Positions 31,101 through 38,786 of a DNA stretch of 64,000 bases are shown piece after piece; within the stretch, counting starts at the first letter, position 1, and each line of letters starts with the position of its first letter. This DNA comes from Cellvibrio sp. KY-YJ-3 (lineage in GTDB: Bacteria; Pseudomonadota; Gammaproteobacteria; Pseudomonadales; Cellvibrionaceae), in assembly GCF_008806955.1 (NCBI RefSeq), contig NZ_CP031727.1:434001-498000 (forward strand), in the 5' to 3' direction. Under the pieces are notes generated by a model, which did not search any database, was not told the origin of the DNA, and saw nothing but the letters and a program-made list of their open reading frames with translations. Position numbers and translations under genes: made by a program.

Positions 31101-31311
31101 CGATAGAATCCACCACGACAGCCGAATTTCGCTTGATATCAATCGCCTTGGCTTGTGAGGCGCGCACACCTCTTACGATTACTTCTTCCAAATCAGCATC
31201 TGCCGCTGGCACCTCTTGCGCCAGCGCTGTCGTAGACAGGCCACCCAGTGCACAGCTTATCGCCAGCACCAGTGCTTTTTTTCTGGGGTTAAAACCATGG
31301 GGTTTACTCAT
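28129..31311 (-). CDS. TonB-dependent receptor, oligosaccharide-uptake type
   Basis: A 1060-residue outer-membrane receptor. Signal peptide to ALAQ (about 32), TonB-box region LEEVIVRGVRAS, plug domain with GKLPDMTITDSLQRVTGV, LNIRGMPQVLTTLNGEQ and GGISGVVDLKTIRP, and a barrel ending in TAGITFTY with a terminal aromatic. It belongs to the large (about 1000 residue) TIGR01782-type receptors used for oligosaccharides in Xanthomonas and Caulobacter. It lies upstream of the GH5-like lipoprotein, with operator-like sites at 31491-31527 in front. Substrate is unknown; the GH5_8-like partner hints at a mannan-type glycan. Confidence 0.92.
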   Translation of the reverse strand: MSKPHGFNPRKKALVLAISCALGGLSTTALAQEVPAADADLEEVIVRGVRASQAKAIDIKRNSAVVVDSIVAEDIGKLPDMTITDSLQRVTGVQIKREANEGTSLNIRGMPQVLTTLNGEQFLSPWSITDVGANYSDVPASMIRGVDVYKSQAANAIAGGISGVVDLKTIRPLSLEDGFTGNLKLEASQGSRSDKEMKSDGTTGDRSPDDNINIFLGYKFNDRVAITAGAYTSTSYNANYQMSQTQAFGFLDQRNGTPIDPSDINGNGDLVNDWYLVPTSFGAESSFMERERDGGSVSIEVDLNDNFTLRGDVFYTKMDQFDRYVKASFDGESTPWAYSVNGDLRGPDDVFGEQYADLAPDVQYKENSLYNVVLPGSIFEPVGQFSYVDDAGQTQTRNLQALRVANVLSSSFGTVSGTRINRTGALNSNIQLDYDNQDNIKASVRYIYAEAEKESRFANLQQGTPAWHWVDVDNIPGKDEIKPYEVTVDYRGDYPSFSYTADLADASNLTYYQAMADGNNTDATLNVLRADLSYGLNKGILTSVDVGARYGVRDAEYTKFYYVTPTGRYGRSQRIPLNKRNQLYSGNQVWQRYPDFRTFDYNLEDQGLRDAGLYDNGFRADDPLIVPFTDFGPFKGFENGVAAVNPAAWDNPLDFMNRLYPGTKTVDDPAYAYKVEEASTEGYVQLNLDNQEGVFGIPYSGNLGLHVMRTDRTVDRNNIPEVLDIYNSIGAADYQKLAFVYDVETNERSFNQVLPSVNLNFFPQDDVIVRLGAAKTTSRNNLENVGAGLSLWLSQCAKTDENGNRVMFVNDSGQLEGDTVTCTGGGSDQGNIDIKPWEANVYNISTEWYFDENSILGLGLFMIDVNTAVQSFQERRSFVDADGIDRGNTGNVWVSKNVSASSLYGVELGYKQPFTFLPSFLSSTGIEFNYTYSESDSGDEDLYGESLPLQSNSQHQSNMILWYDKDGLNVRLAYNWKSEEYEGRAGLNTSGQPLNLGNWVEPTGYLDLSVNYWLNQHVSFSLSGTNLTGQSKKSYAQFEEQLQSIWVQERRYTAGITFTY

Positions 31312-31490
31312 TGCTCACATCCTCATCTTGTTATTGGTATATCTAAAAATTGCGCCGGCCGGTCAAAAGCGGGAAGCATCAAATGGAGGGGGGCTCTCAC
31401 TCTGGGTTGTCGCTTTTTATTATTTGGTACCAATTCCGATTAACCCGGAGGGGTATCTAGACCTTTTGGTGACATGATAATGGAACAAAA

Positions 31491-31527
31491 TGTAATCGGT
31501 TTCAACATCAAAATGTTAACGGTTACA
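31491..31527 (-). promoter_or_regulatory. Tandem LacI/GntR-type operator sites upstream of the TonB receptor
   Basis: Minus-strand 14-mers TGTAACCGTTAACA (31514-31527) and TGAAACCGATTACA (31491-31504) are CG-centred palindromes fitting TGNAANCGNTTNCA-type operators, 23 bp apart. They lie about 180-215 bp before the receptor start. Confidence 0.6.
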
Positions 31528-31708
31528 CTTATGAATGAGAATGAAAATAAAGAATGACAGCTAAACCCTTAGAAAAAATAGCATCAAAAAATAGTTTTTT
31601 TGACCATATCTCTATAAAAACAATCATAAATAATCATTTTTATCCTAAAAATAGATAAAAAATCCTAAGTAAACCGAATATAGATATGAGATCTGCATAT
31701 AAAAATAA

Positions 31709-31722
31709 TTTTACCGGCAACA
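31709..31722 (-). promoter_or_regulatory. Possible third operator site
   Basis: Minus-strand TGTTGCCGGTAAAA matches the left half of the TGTTACCGGT core seen before the TonB operon. It is an imperfect palindrome and far (about 400 bp) from the receptor start. Confidence 0.35.
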
Positions 31723-31761
31723 AAAAACTCAAAATATGCTGTTCGGTTTCATAAAAAGTGT

Positions 31762-31775
31762 TGCCATCGGTAACA
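31762..31775 (-). promoter_or_regulatory. Possible fourth operator site
   Basis: Minus-strand TGTTACCGATGGCA has the full TGTTACCG half-site of the TonB-operon operators. About 450 bp upstream of the receptor start; it could support repression by looping. Confidence 0.4.
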
Positions 31776-31881
31776 TTTCTAATGGGAACAATGTGCACTC
31801 AGGGAAACAAGTCCCACATGGTTGATAGGCAAAAACGGCGGAGGGAAGGCAAGCAGCGGGAGTAAGCAGAAAAACAAAAAT

Positions 31882-31906
31882 CGACAGCACAGGGCAAGTG
31901 CTGTCG
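31882..31906 (-). terminator. Terminator of the glutathione peroxidase gene
   Basis: CGACAGCAC pairs with GTGCTGTCG (9 bp, 7-nt loop); on the minus strand ATTTTTGTTTTT follows. Confidence 0.85.
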
Positions 31907-31952
31907 GTTTCTGGTGGATTGGCCCCACCAGTCAAAGGGGAAAAAGCGAGGC

Positions 31953-32492
31953 CTAAAGCGCCTTTTCTATGGCCGTAGCTAGCTTCGTCGATTCGGGCTT
32001 GGTCATACTGCCAAAATGCTCAATGACCTTGCCATCTTTACCTAACAGATACTTATTGAAGTTCCACTTGGGTTGTTCGCTTTGTGCAGCCAGCGCCTTG
32101 AATAGGGTGTTGGCCTTATCACCCGTGACAGGTGTAGGTGAGAGCATGGTGAAGGTCACACCGTAATTCAGGTAGCAGATTTCCGCCGCTTTCTCTTCAC
32201 TGGCGTCTTCCTGTTTAAAGTCATCGCTGGCAAAACCAACCACCACCAAACCTTTGTCCTGATACTTTTTATGTAGGGCTTCCAGACCTTTGAACTGGGA
32301 GGTGAAACCACAGTGGCTGGCGGTATTCACTACCAGCACGGTTTTATTTTCCATTAACTCACAGATATTGATCATGTCTTTGGAGTGCAACTTGCGGTAC
32401 TCCCCCTGCATATACTCAGGGCACGCAGCGCTGGCTAGCTGTGTCAAACCTAAAGCAGCAAGGGCGATGATAGGCTTTATCAAACTGTTCAC
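31953..32492 (-). CDS. Exported glutathione peroxidase-family thiol peroxidase
   Basis: A 179-residue protein with a signal peptide (cleavage near LASA) and a GPx fold: peroxidatic cysteine in VNTASHCGFTSQFKGLEAL, and the tryptophan/asparagine pair in PKWNFNKYLLGKDG. Bacterial members use thioredoxin or glutathione to reduce peroxides; export suggests a periplasmic role. The start is a GTG at 32492 with GAGG nine bases before it; a frame to 32528 adds residues in front of the signal peptide. Its own terminator follows. Confidence 0.88.
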   Translation of the reverse strand: MNSLIKPIIALAALGLTQLASAACPEYMQGEYRKLHSKDMINICELMENKTVLVVNTASHCGFTSQFKGLEALHKKYQDKGLVVVGFASDDFKQEDASEEKAAEICYLNYGVTFTMLSPTPVTGDKANTLFKALAAQSEQPKWNFNKYLLGKDGKVIEHFGSMTKPESTKLATAIEKAL

Positions 32493-32667
32493 AGATGAAT
32501 CCTCGTGGTGGGTGCTACCAATTAACAATGTATGGTTTCGCTTGATTTACGCAGTGTAAGCCTTTTTGGATGCGCTGCCAGCTGGCGCAAATCGACTTAA
32601 CCAATCCTTACGCATTGCTGTTTTCAGCACCGCACAGCATTACACAGGAAAACGAATACCCAGTTAT

Positions 32668-32691
32668 AAAAAAGCCAGAACAGAGTCTGGC
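32668..32691 (-). terminator. Terminator after the small ORF and halogenase-cupin run
   Basis: On the minus strand GCCAGA-CTCTGT-TCTGGC is followed by six T. It lies 30 bp after the stop of the small ORF and is the first terminator after the cupin gene. Confidence 0.8.
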
Positions 32692-32721
32692 AAGTCACGG
32701 GAAACAACAACAATTGATTGG

Positions 32722-32814
32722 CTAGAGACGCCAGAGCACCACAAAAAAAATCATCAGCATCATGAGGTTGATAACACGCATTAAGGATATCAATTTGTTG
32801 TTATTGCTTTGCAT
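32722..32814 (-). CDS. Probable 30-residue small membrane protein
   Basis: ATG at 32814 with GAGAAG eight bases upstream, 30 codons and TAG. The protein starts MQSNNNKLISLMRVINL and ends MMLMIFFVVLWRL: a polar N-terminus and one hydrophobic helix. It lies 135 bp downstream of the cupin gene on the same strand and 30 bp before a rho-independent terminator, and an AraC-type motif lies 75-90 bp upstream. No known family recognised; short length alone makes it uncertain. Confidence 0.45.
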   Translation of the reverse strand: MQSNNNKLISLMRVINLMMLMIFFVVLWRL

Positions 32815-32887
32815 GAAACTTCTCACAGAAAAATAAACTCACATCAACAGTAGCAGCTGCTTTTTAGCGGGACAATGATGACTTTGC

Positions 32888-32906
32888 GCAAAACCAAAAG
32901 TCGAAC
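32888..32906 (-). promoter_or_regulatory. Sister copy of the AraC-type motif
   Basis: GCAAAACCAAAAGTCGAAC is nearly the same as the first repeat upstream of the second TonB receptor (42030-42047). A GACTTT at 32880-32885 forms an inverted half-site. It lies between the cupin gene and the small ORF. Confidence 0.4.
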
Positions 32907-32948
32907 GATGGGTGAAAAAAAATACCTCATACACAACAGAAATAGCAG

Positions 32949-33962
32949 CTACTTAATTCCCATTCGCGCATATAAATAGCTGCGGATAAGTTGTTGTAAT
33001 TCCGGTGTCATTGTAGATAAAACACCACGCGCCGATTCGGGTAAATGATCAAGCGGGTGGCCAGCATCCTGAAATACGTAATGATCAAAAAAAACTTTCC
33101 ATGCACGGCGCTCAGCCTCAGGTAGCGAACTAATCGTGAGCACGCCGTGAATAAGTGCGGCATAGGGATCGTCATTCGCTAACGCTGCTGATTTCCACCA
33201 GTAGTTAACCAAACCATTAAAAGAGTCCAACCCCTCAACACCATGCCACCACAACGAGGGAATAAAAATAGCGTCGCCAGGTTCGAGTTCGACCACTACT
33301 TTATTTTTCTGTGCATCGGCATAGCGCGGAAATTTTTGCAGATCAGGATTGTTGATGGGAACCAAACTCATGGGCTGGCCGGCGGGAGTAACATCAATCG
33401 GCCCAACGTATAAGTTGCCGATTTGATCGGGAGGAAATAGGGTGAATCGCCGGCGACCCGCAACCACCACCGCAATATTATCGGACACATCATAATGCGG
33501 CTGCACCAGGGTTTTTCCGCCCAACCACAGGCGCGGTTTAATACTATTCCCCAACAATGTCATTGGGTTTTCGTGCTTTAAACGCGGCAATAAATCCTCT
33601 GTGGGTGTGGAGCCCATATAAATTAACGGCGATGGATTTTCGCGCTGGGCCAACAGCAATCGCTCCAGACAATGAGAAAATGGAACTTTAAGTTTATTAA
33701 AGTTAAAACCATTCATGGCATCATTGTAGTGCATGCGTCCATCCGCTCCGGGCGGCGCATAAAAAATGTCAACCACATCAGCATGGTGGCCGGCACTGCT
33801 CTCCAACAAATACTGCGCAAAACCATGTGACGATTCCCTGCCCTTTTTTACCAAAGGCCACGCCGAACATAGCCCTCTGAACACACAGGGCCTGTAGCGA
33901 GGAATAATGTCATTAAAAAATAATTCGCGGTTTATATCGCGATATTCATCGATTACCATCAC
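32949..33962 (-). CDS. Cupin-8 (JmjC-like) domain protein of the halogenase cluster
   Basis: A 337-residue protein of the cupin_8 family of Fe(II)/2-oxoglutarate hydroxylase-like folds. Likely iron ligands are the HYD of QPHYDVSDN and the histidine in LWWHGVEG; FTLFPPDQ and LEPGDAIFIPSLWW are hallmark strands. Such genes repeatedly neighbour tryptophan-halogenase-like genes and large TonB receptors. It starts 29 bp after the first halogenase stop, so it is the last protein gene before the small ORF. Substrate unknown. Confidence 0.85.
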   Translation of the reverse strand: MMVIDEYRDINRELFFNDIIPRYRPCVFRGLCSAWPLVKKGRESSHGFAQYLLESSAGHHADVVDIFYAPPGADGRMHYNDAMNGFNFNKLKVPFSHCLERLLLAQRENPSPLIYMGSTPTEDLLPRLKHENPMTLLGNSIKPRLWLGGKTLVQPHYDVSDNIAVVVAGRRRFTLFPPDQIGNLYVGPIDVTPAGQPMSLVPINNPDLQKFPRYADAQKNKVVVELEPGDAIFIPSLWWHGVEGLDSFNGLVNYWWKSAALANDDPYAALIHGVLTISSLPEAERRAWKVFFDHYVFQDAGHPLDHLPESARGVLSTMTPELQQLIRSYLYARMGIK

Positions 33963-33991
33963 ACTGCCCTATCGTTTTGATTACCTGCAGA

Positions 33992-35503
33992 TTACGCCTT
34001 ACAGTAACGCGCAATATATTCAGCATGGGAAGGTATAACATCGGTAGATTCGCGAATCGCTCGTGCAATATCACCAAGCATTGCATCGAATTTAACCTGT
34101 TCAACTGAATCAACCAGTGGATGATAATCCTCCACCTTCACACCCTGCCCTTCCATCACTGCAAACCAGCTATCTTCGGTAAATAACTCATTGTTATCCC
34201 GGTAAAGGCGGCCACTCTTGATATAAAGCTCCATTTTTTTCCGCAGGCCATCGGGCACATCCATAGTTCTGCAGTGATTCCAAAAGGCGGAGTCAGTGCG
34301 GGACGTTGCCTTGTAATGCAGCAGAATAAAATCGCGAATAAACTCTATATCAGTTCGCATTACATCATTGTATTTATCGATATCCACTTGCGACAAAGCA
34401 CCGGTAGGAAAAAACGTTAGCAATTTATGAATTGCACTGTGAATCAGATGAATACTGGTGGATTCCAACGGCTCGATAAAACCGCTGGACAAACCAATGG
34501 CGACACAGTTTTTATTCCACAGTTTTCGCCGGATACCCGTTTTGAATTTTACTGTTCTTGGCCCTGCAAGCGCAGGTGTGGGTAAATGTTGCAACAGTAA
34601 ACTGGTCGCTTCATCTTCCGACATAAAACGGCTGGAAAAAACATGCCCATTGCCCGTGCGGTGCTGCAGCGGAATACACCATTGCCAACCGGCAGAATGT
34701 GCAGTCGAACGAGTAAAAGAGGGTAACGGATGAATAACTTCCGAAGGGACTGTGACCGCCGTATCCGACAACAGTAAATGGCTCCAATCCTCATAACCTG
34801 TTTTTAATGCCTGCTCAATTAACAAACCGCGAAAGCCACTGCAATCAATAAAAAAATCGGCGCTGTGCGTCTGTCCGTCTTTTAAGGTAACTGACGTTAT
34901 GCAACCGGAATCATCATCAAGGCTTACGTTTGTTATCTCGCCTTGAACACGAATAGCACCTTGCTGCTCAGCGTAATTACGCAGATAAAGCGCATAAAGC
35001 CCTGCATCAAAGTGATAGGCGTAACGAATGTCAGCAAGCGGGGAGTTTGGTAAGTTGGGTGCACGCATAAATTTGTTATGGCGCGCCGCCTGGATATTAA
35101 TTGAATAATCCCCCACATCAGTATCCGGCTTAATTTTTTGCTGTTTAAGCAAAAAATTATAAAAAGCCAGTGAGCCAATGCCTTTGCCATAAACACCAAA
35201 TGGGTGAATATAGCGGTCGCCAATGTTTCCCCAGTTAACAAACTCAATGCCCAGCTTAAATGTCGCCTGGGTTTTTTTCATAAACTGACTTTCATCCAAA
35301 CCCAGAATTTGGTTAAAGGATGTTATCAATGGAATCGTTGCCTCACCCACACCAACAGTTCCAATATCATCGGATTCAATTAACACTATGTCGTAGCAAC
35401 TTGTGCCTAACACTTTTGAAAAGGCTGCAGCCGTCATCCAACCCGCCGTTCCACCGCCCACTATGATTATCTTTTTAATTCTACGCTTGGCATTATCGTT
35501 CAT
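33992..35503 (-). CDS. Flavin-dependent tryptophan halogenase-family protein (paralogue 1, motifs intact)
   Basis: 503 residues. FAD motif GGGTAG at 16-21; catalytic lysine at K83 (ATFKLGIEFVNWG); halogenase signature WxWxIP as WQWCIP at 273-278; chloride-site PLEST with E347. All are needed for halogenation in PrnA and RebH. Family members in TonB-receptor loci, including relatives from Xanthomonas and marine bacteria, brominate indoles in vitro, but physiological substrates are unknown. A flavin reductase is required and none is nearby. It lies 27 bp after paralogue 2. Confidence 0.9.
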   Translation of the reverse strand: MNDNAKRRIKKIIIVGGGTAGWMTAAAFSKVLGTSCYDIVLIESDDIGTVGVGEATIPLITSFNQILGLDESQFMKKTQATFKLGIEFVNWGNIGDRYIHPFGVYGKGIGSLAFYNFLLKQQKIKPDTDVGDYSINIQAARHNKFMRAPNLPNSPLADIRYAYHFDAGLYALYLRNYAEQQGAIRVQGEITNVSLDDDSGCITSVTLKDGQTHSADFFIDCSGFRGLLIEQALKTGYEDWSHLLLSDTAVTVPSEVIHPLPSFTRSTAHSAGWQWCIPLQHRTGNGHVFSSRFMSEDEATSLLLQHLPTPALAGPRTVKFKTGIRRKLWNKNCVAIGLSSGFIEPLESTSIHLIHSAIHKLLTFFPTGALSQVDIDKYNDVMRTDIEFIRDFILLHYKATSRTDSAFWNHCRTMDVPDGLRKKMELYIKSGRLYRDNNELFTEDSWFAVMEGQGVKVEDYHPLVDSVEQVKFDAMLGDIARAIRESTDVIPSHAEYIARYCKA

Positions 35504-35530
35504 AAAAAAATCCTGTAAAACTTAGCGGGA

Positions 35531-37081
35531 TTATGGCGCGTTGCTGGCGAGATATTGCGCCAGATAAGTATTGTGATCTGGCATTGCCTGCGCTGCTTGG
35601 TACATCATGTTCTGCATTTTCTGCAACTGCTCTTTAATCCACACAGAATCATTTTGCTCGATTAAACAGCTGTAATCTTTCGGCCAGCCGAACAAGCCCA
35701 CCATAAACGACAACCATGCGGATTCAGCCAGTGTTTCACCTTCAAAAAAAGGCACTCGTCCTGCTGATGTAAATAAACTGATACGGTGCTGGAGTCGATC
35801 AGAAATAACAGCCTTTTTCTGCACTGACCAAAAATCAGTAAGCGGCATGCCCGGCACCTGAAAATGAAGTGAATGGAAATCCTCCACATGATCATATTCA
35901 AGATGCGTAAGGCGATTGTACTCAGCCGACAAATGCGCAAATGAAGGCGACGCAGGAAACAGCGTCGCCAAACGCAAAGCGGCGCTTTGGGTGAGATGCA
36001 ATTGATCGATGCAGGTTGAGGTCAAATCACCTGCAGAGGCTCCGATAGCCACACAATTTTTATACCAGAAACTTGCTCTTCTTCCCGGTTTTAACTGGAT
36101 TGCTGCACTATTGTTTTCGAGTGAGTGGCGCGCAATTTCATACTGCGCTGACAACTCAGATAATGCCTGGTCCTCGGTTATAAAAGCAGAGTTATAAATA
36201 TAAGAAATAGCATTATTATTTTTTAGGGATACGCTGCGACTCACCCCTGAAGATAAAAACTGCAGCTGATTCACAGGCGCGCCGCGAGTACCAGCTTGCA
36301 TAACATCTATGCGGCGATCAACCGGAAGTGACCGGGTTGACTCAAGCCAAGTGACGGCTAACGCATCACCCATCACCGCGGCGCGCTTACCGGAACAATC
36401 CACTATTAAATCGCACTCAAGTGTTACTTGCTGACCGGGTGTGTAGTTCTCCCCTGCCGCATTGACTTGCAGCATTAATTTATCAATATTGCCTGTGTTT
36501 GCAGAAAACACATATTGCTCAATGGTTGCATCAATAAATTCAACGGATTTTTTTTGTGCATATTGTGTTAAGTAACGGGAAAATAATGACGTAGAGAAAT
36601 TTAATCCATAAGCCAAGGTTGAATATAAGGATTTCGCTTCTGCTGCCGGATGCCGAAAGCGCCCGAGTGAAGCCGCAACTGCACTTAGCGAATATTGATC
36701 ATATGGGGTATTGTCACCCAGAGATTGCAGGTGCGCTGCATAGGAAAAAAAGTTCATGCCCTTTAGCGTAAAACCATGTTCACCATAAGGAAAAAAATAT
36801 GCAGATTTATGATGACCGGTATAACGCTGGGCCAGCGTAAATGTAGCGGCTGTTGCCGCCACAAGATCGGCCTCGTGAATACCCAGAATTTTATTGAATA
36901 CCTGTATGGACGGCGATAACGCCGCGCAGCGATCCACTTCGTCTTCTTGCGCCGTTTGAATCACTGTAATTTTAACCGCTGTGTTTTCAAGCGCATTGGC
37001 CAACACTGCCGCGGTGACCGCAGCGTCTACCCCACGACCCACAATCACAAGGCTAAATATTCGAGGCTGCTGCATACTCAT
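35531..37081 (-). CDS. Degenerate halogenase-like protein (paralogue 2, all catalytic motifs lost)
   Basis: 516 residues, aligned in length and order to its two neighbours (for example FFPYGEHGFTLKGMNFFSYA and WYKNCVAIGASAGDLTSTCID), so it is a third paralogue. However the FAD motif is GRGVDA (15-20), the lysine is T82 in AATFTLAQRY, WxWxIP is absent (NAISYIYNSAF in that place) and PLEST is LTSTC. It cannot work as a halogenase. The open frame is full length and overlaps the stop of paralogue 3 as ATGA, so it is expressed as a coupled, probably structural or regulatory partner, not debris. Confidence 0.8.
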   Translation of the reverse strand: MSMQQPRIFSLVIVGRGVDAAVTAAVLANALENTAVKITVIQTAQEDEVDRCAALSPSIQVFNKILGIHEADLVAATAATFTLAQRYTGHHKSAYFFPYGEHGFTLKGMNFFSYAAHLQSLGDNTPYDQYSLSAVAASLGRFRHPAAEAKSLYSTLAYGLNFSTSLFSRYLTQYAQKKSVEFIDATIEQYVFSANTGNIDKLMLQVNAAGENYTPGQQVTLECDLIVDCSGKRAAVMGDALAVTWLESTRSLPVDRRIDVMQAGTRGAPVNQLQFLSSGVSRSVSLKNNNAISYIYNSAFITEDQALSELSAQYEIARHSLENNSAAIQLKPGRRASFWYKNCVAIGASAGDLTSTCIDQLHLTQSAALRLATLFPASPSFAHLSAEYNRLTHLEYDHVEDFHSLHFQVPGMPLTDFWSVQKKAVISDRLQHRISLFTSAGRVPFFEGETLAESAWLSFMVGLFGWPKDYSCLIEQNDSVWIKEQLQKMQNMMYQAAQAMPDHNTYLAQYLASNAP

Positions 37082-38688
37082 GAAAACACCTCGTACAGGC
37101 TCAAGGCAGCGGGCGGCCACACATTTGACATTGCATTGGTATGTTTTTCTATCGCCAGGGAATGCGGCGGCATATCAGTGCAGTAATTATTAATTTCTGC
37201 GCGCAGGTTCGCCATGTGCGAATCCAGTTCGGTTTTACTTAAACTCTCCACGGCCGGGTGATAACCTGTGGGAACTATGCCCTGCCCCAGATAAACCGCC
37301 ACCCAACTAGGCTCAAGAAACATGCCTTTTTTGTATTGCATTACATGCCCCTGCTCTACAAAAAGGGCGATTTTTTCATCCAGACTGGCGGGCTTTTTCA
37401 TATTGCGCATATAGCGCCAGAACTCAGTATCGTCACGAGTGGTTGCGGTGTAATGCAAAACCAGAAAATCGCGCACACGCTCATACTCCAAACGCATGTC
37501 GCGATTAAATTCTTCCGTTAACGTAATGTCATTTTGGGTGCGCGGGAAATACTCAACCAGTTTGGTGATGGCCATTTGAATTAAATAAATACTGGTCGAC
37601 TCCAGTGGCTCCAGAAATCCACTGGATAGCCCTACTGCAACGCAGTTTTTATACCAGGTCTTTTTTCTACACCCGGTAGTGAAACGAATATGATTAAGAT
37701 TAGCGAGAGGTTTGCCATCCAAACTCGCCAATAAATTTTCAGCAACCTGCTCTTCCGTCACATAATGGCTGCAATAAACCTGGCCATTGCCATTTCTATT
37801 TTGTAACGGAATTCGCCATTGCCAACCGGCAGCTTTGGCCGTTGCTTTGGTGTAGGGCAGCGGTGGAGACATTTTTTCGGAGGGGACAGCAATAGCGCGA
37901 TCACAGGGCAGCCACTGGCTCCAATCGTCGTAACCCACCTGTAAAGTTTTCTCTATTAGCAAGCCGCGAAAGCCGGAACAGTCGACAAACAAATCCCCAC
38001 CAATGGTGGAACCATCATCCAATATGACTGAGGTGATGCAACCCGAGTCAGTGCATTGATTTACCTGTTGAATTTTTCCTTCGCGCCGGGTGATACCTTT
38101 TTGCTCCGCATAGGTACGTAAAAATTGTGCGTAACGCGATGCATCAATATGAAATGCATAACTGTATTTGGAGGCCAGTGATTCCGGGTTAGCAGAGGGG
38201 TAAGAAAATTTGGACTGCAAGGCCGCTTGCACAGCCAGAGAATAATCGCCGATTGGCCGACTATCACCAGCGAGTTTTGCCTTTAACCAATAGTGATGGA
38301 AACTGACATCGTTAATTGTTCGGCCGTAAATACCAAACGGGTGAATATAGGCATCACCCAGCTTTCCCCAATCAATAAATTCGATGCCTAATTTGTAGGT
38401 CGCATTGGTTTGACGAATAAACTCATTTTCATCAATTCCCAAGGTCTGATTAAAATAGCGGATGTGCGGAACCGTAGCCTCGCCCACACCCACAGTGCCG
38501 ATTTGATCGGACTCGATAAGCGTTATGTGATAATGCTGTGCACTTAAAAAGTGACTCAACGCAGCGGCGGTCATCCAACCTGCAGTACCACCACCCACAA
38601 TAACAATGGACTGTACCGTTTTTTGCAACCCTTTTTTTTGCAACCCTTGTTGTTGCATCGCATCTTGCTGAGTTTTGTTTTGCTGCAT
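37078..38688 (-). CDS. Flavin-dependent tryptophan halogenase-family protein (paralogue 3, motifs intact)
   Basis: 536 residues. GGGTAG at 32-37, catalytic lysine K99 (ATYKLGIEFIDWG), WQWRIP at 289-294, PLEST with E363. It is close to paralogue 1 over the full length. The N-terminus carries an unusual glutamine/lysine-rich leader (residues 1-25, with GLQKKGLQK) not seen in paralogue 1. First gene of the halogenase run, 98 bp after the second TonB receptor, with a terminator in between that may set its level. Confidence 0.9.
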   Translation of the reverse strand: MQQNKTQQDAMQQQGLQKKGLQKTVQSIVIVGGGTAGWMTAAALSHFLSAQHYHITLIESDQIGTVGVGEATVPHIRYFNQTLGIDENEFIRQTNATYKLGIEFIDWGKLGDAYIHPFGIYGRTINDVSFHHYWLKAKLAGDSRPIGDYSLAVQAALQSKFSYPSANPESLASKYSYAFHIDASRYAQFLRTYAEQKGITRREGKIQQVNQCTDSGCITSVILDDGSTIGGDLFVDCSGFRGLLIEKTLQVGYDDWSQWLPCDRAIAVPSEKMSPPLPYTKATAKAAGWQWRIPLQNRNGNGQVYCSHYVTEEQVAENLLASLDGKPLANLNHIRFTTGCRKKTWYKNCVAVGLSSGFLEPLESTSIYLIQMAITKLVEYFPRTQNDITLTEEFNRDMRLEYERVRDFLVLHYTATTRDDTEFWRYMRNMKKPASLDEKIALFVEQGHVMQYKKGMFLEPSWVAVYLGQGIVPTGYHPAVESLSKTELDSHMANLRAEINNYCTDMPPHSLAIEKHTNAMSNVWPPAALSLYEVFS

Positions 38689-38735
38689 TTTTTTCTCGAT
38701 ATAACGTAGCTGCGATAACTAACTATATCACCGAA

Positions 38736-38769
38736 AAAAATACGCGCCGCTGTAGCGACGCGTATTTTT
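38736..38769 (-). terminator. Terminator between the second TonB receptor and the halogenases
   Basis: AAAAATACGCG pairs with CGCGTATTTTT with a nested CGC/GCG stem inside; the minus strand ends in seven T. It should cut or reduce read-through from the receptor into the halogenase genes. Confidence 0.85.
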
Positions 38770-38786
38770 CACCAAACCTACGCCGA

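Larger units (their letters stand above)
31312..31952. other. Long upstream region of the first TonB receptor
   Basis: 641 bp, AT-rich, holding four operator-like sites (31491-31504, 31514-31527, 31709-31722, 31762-31775) and the terminator of the glutathione peroxidase gene (31882-31906). A second short hairpin, CTGGTGG with CCACCAG, lies at 31911-31931. No gene is seen. Confidence 0.6.
32493..32948. other. 456-bp region holding a small gene and an AraC-type site
   Basis: Contains a probable 30-codon gene (32722-32814), its terminator (32668-32691) and an operator-like motif (32888-32906). Nothing else recognised. Confidence 0.55.

Noticed and set aside
30929-31477. 182-codon frame antisense to the first TonB receptor
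   Set aside because: Mirror of a clear receptor plug and signal peptide sequence; no start context.
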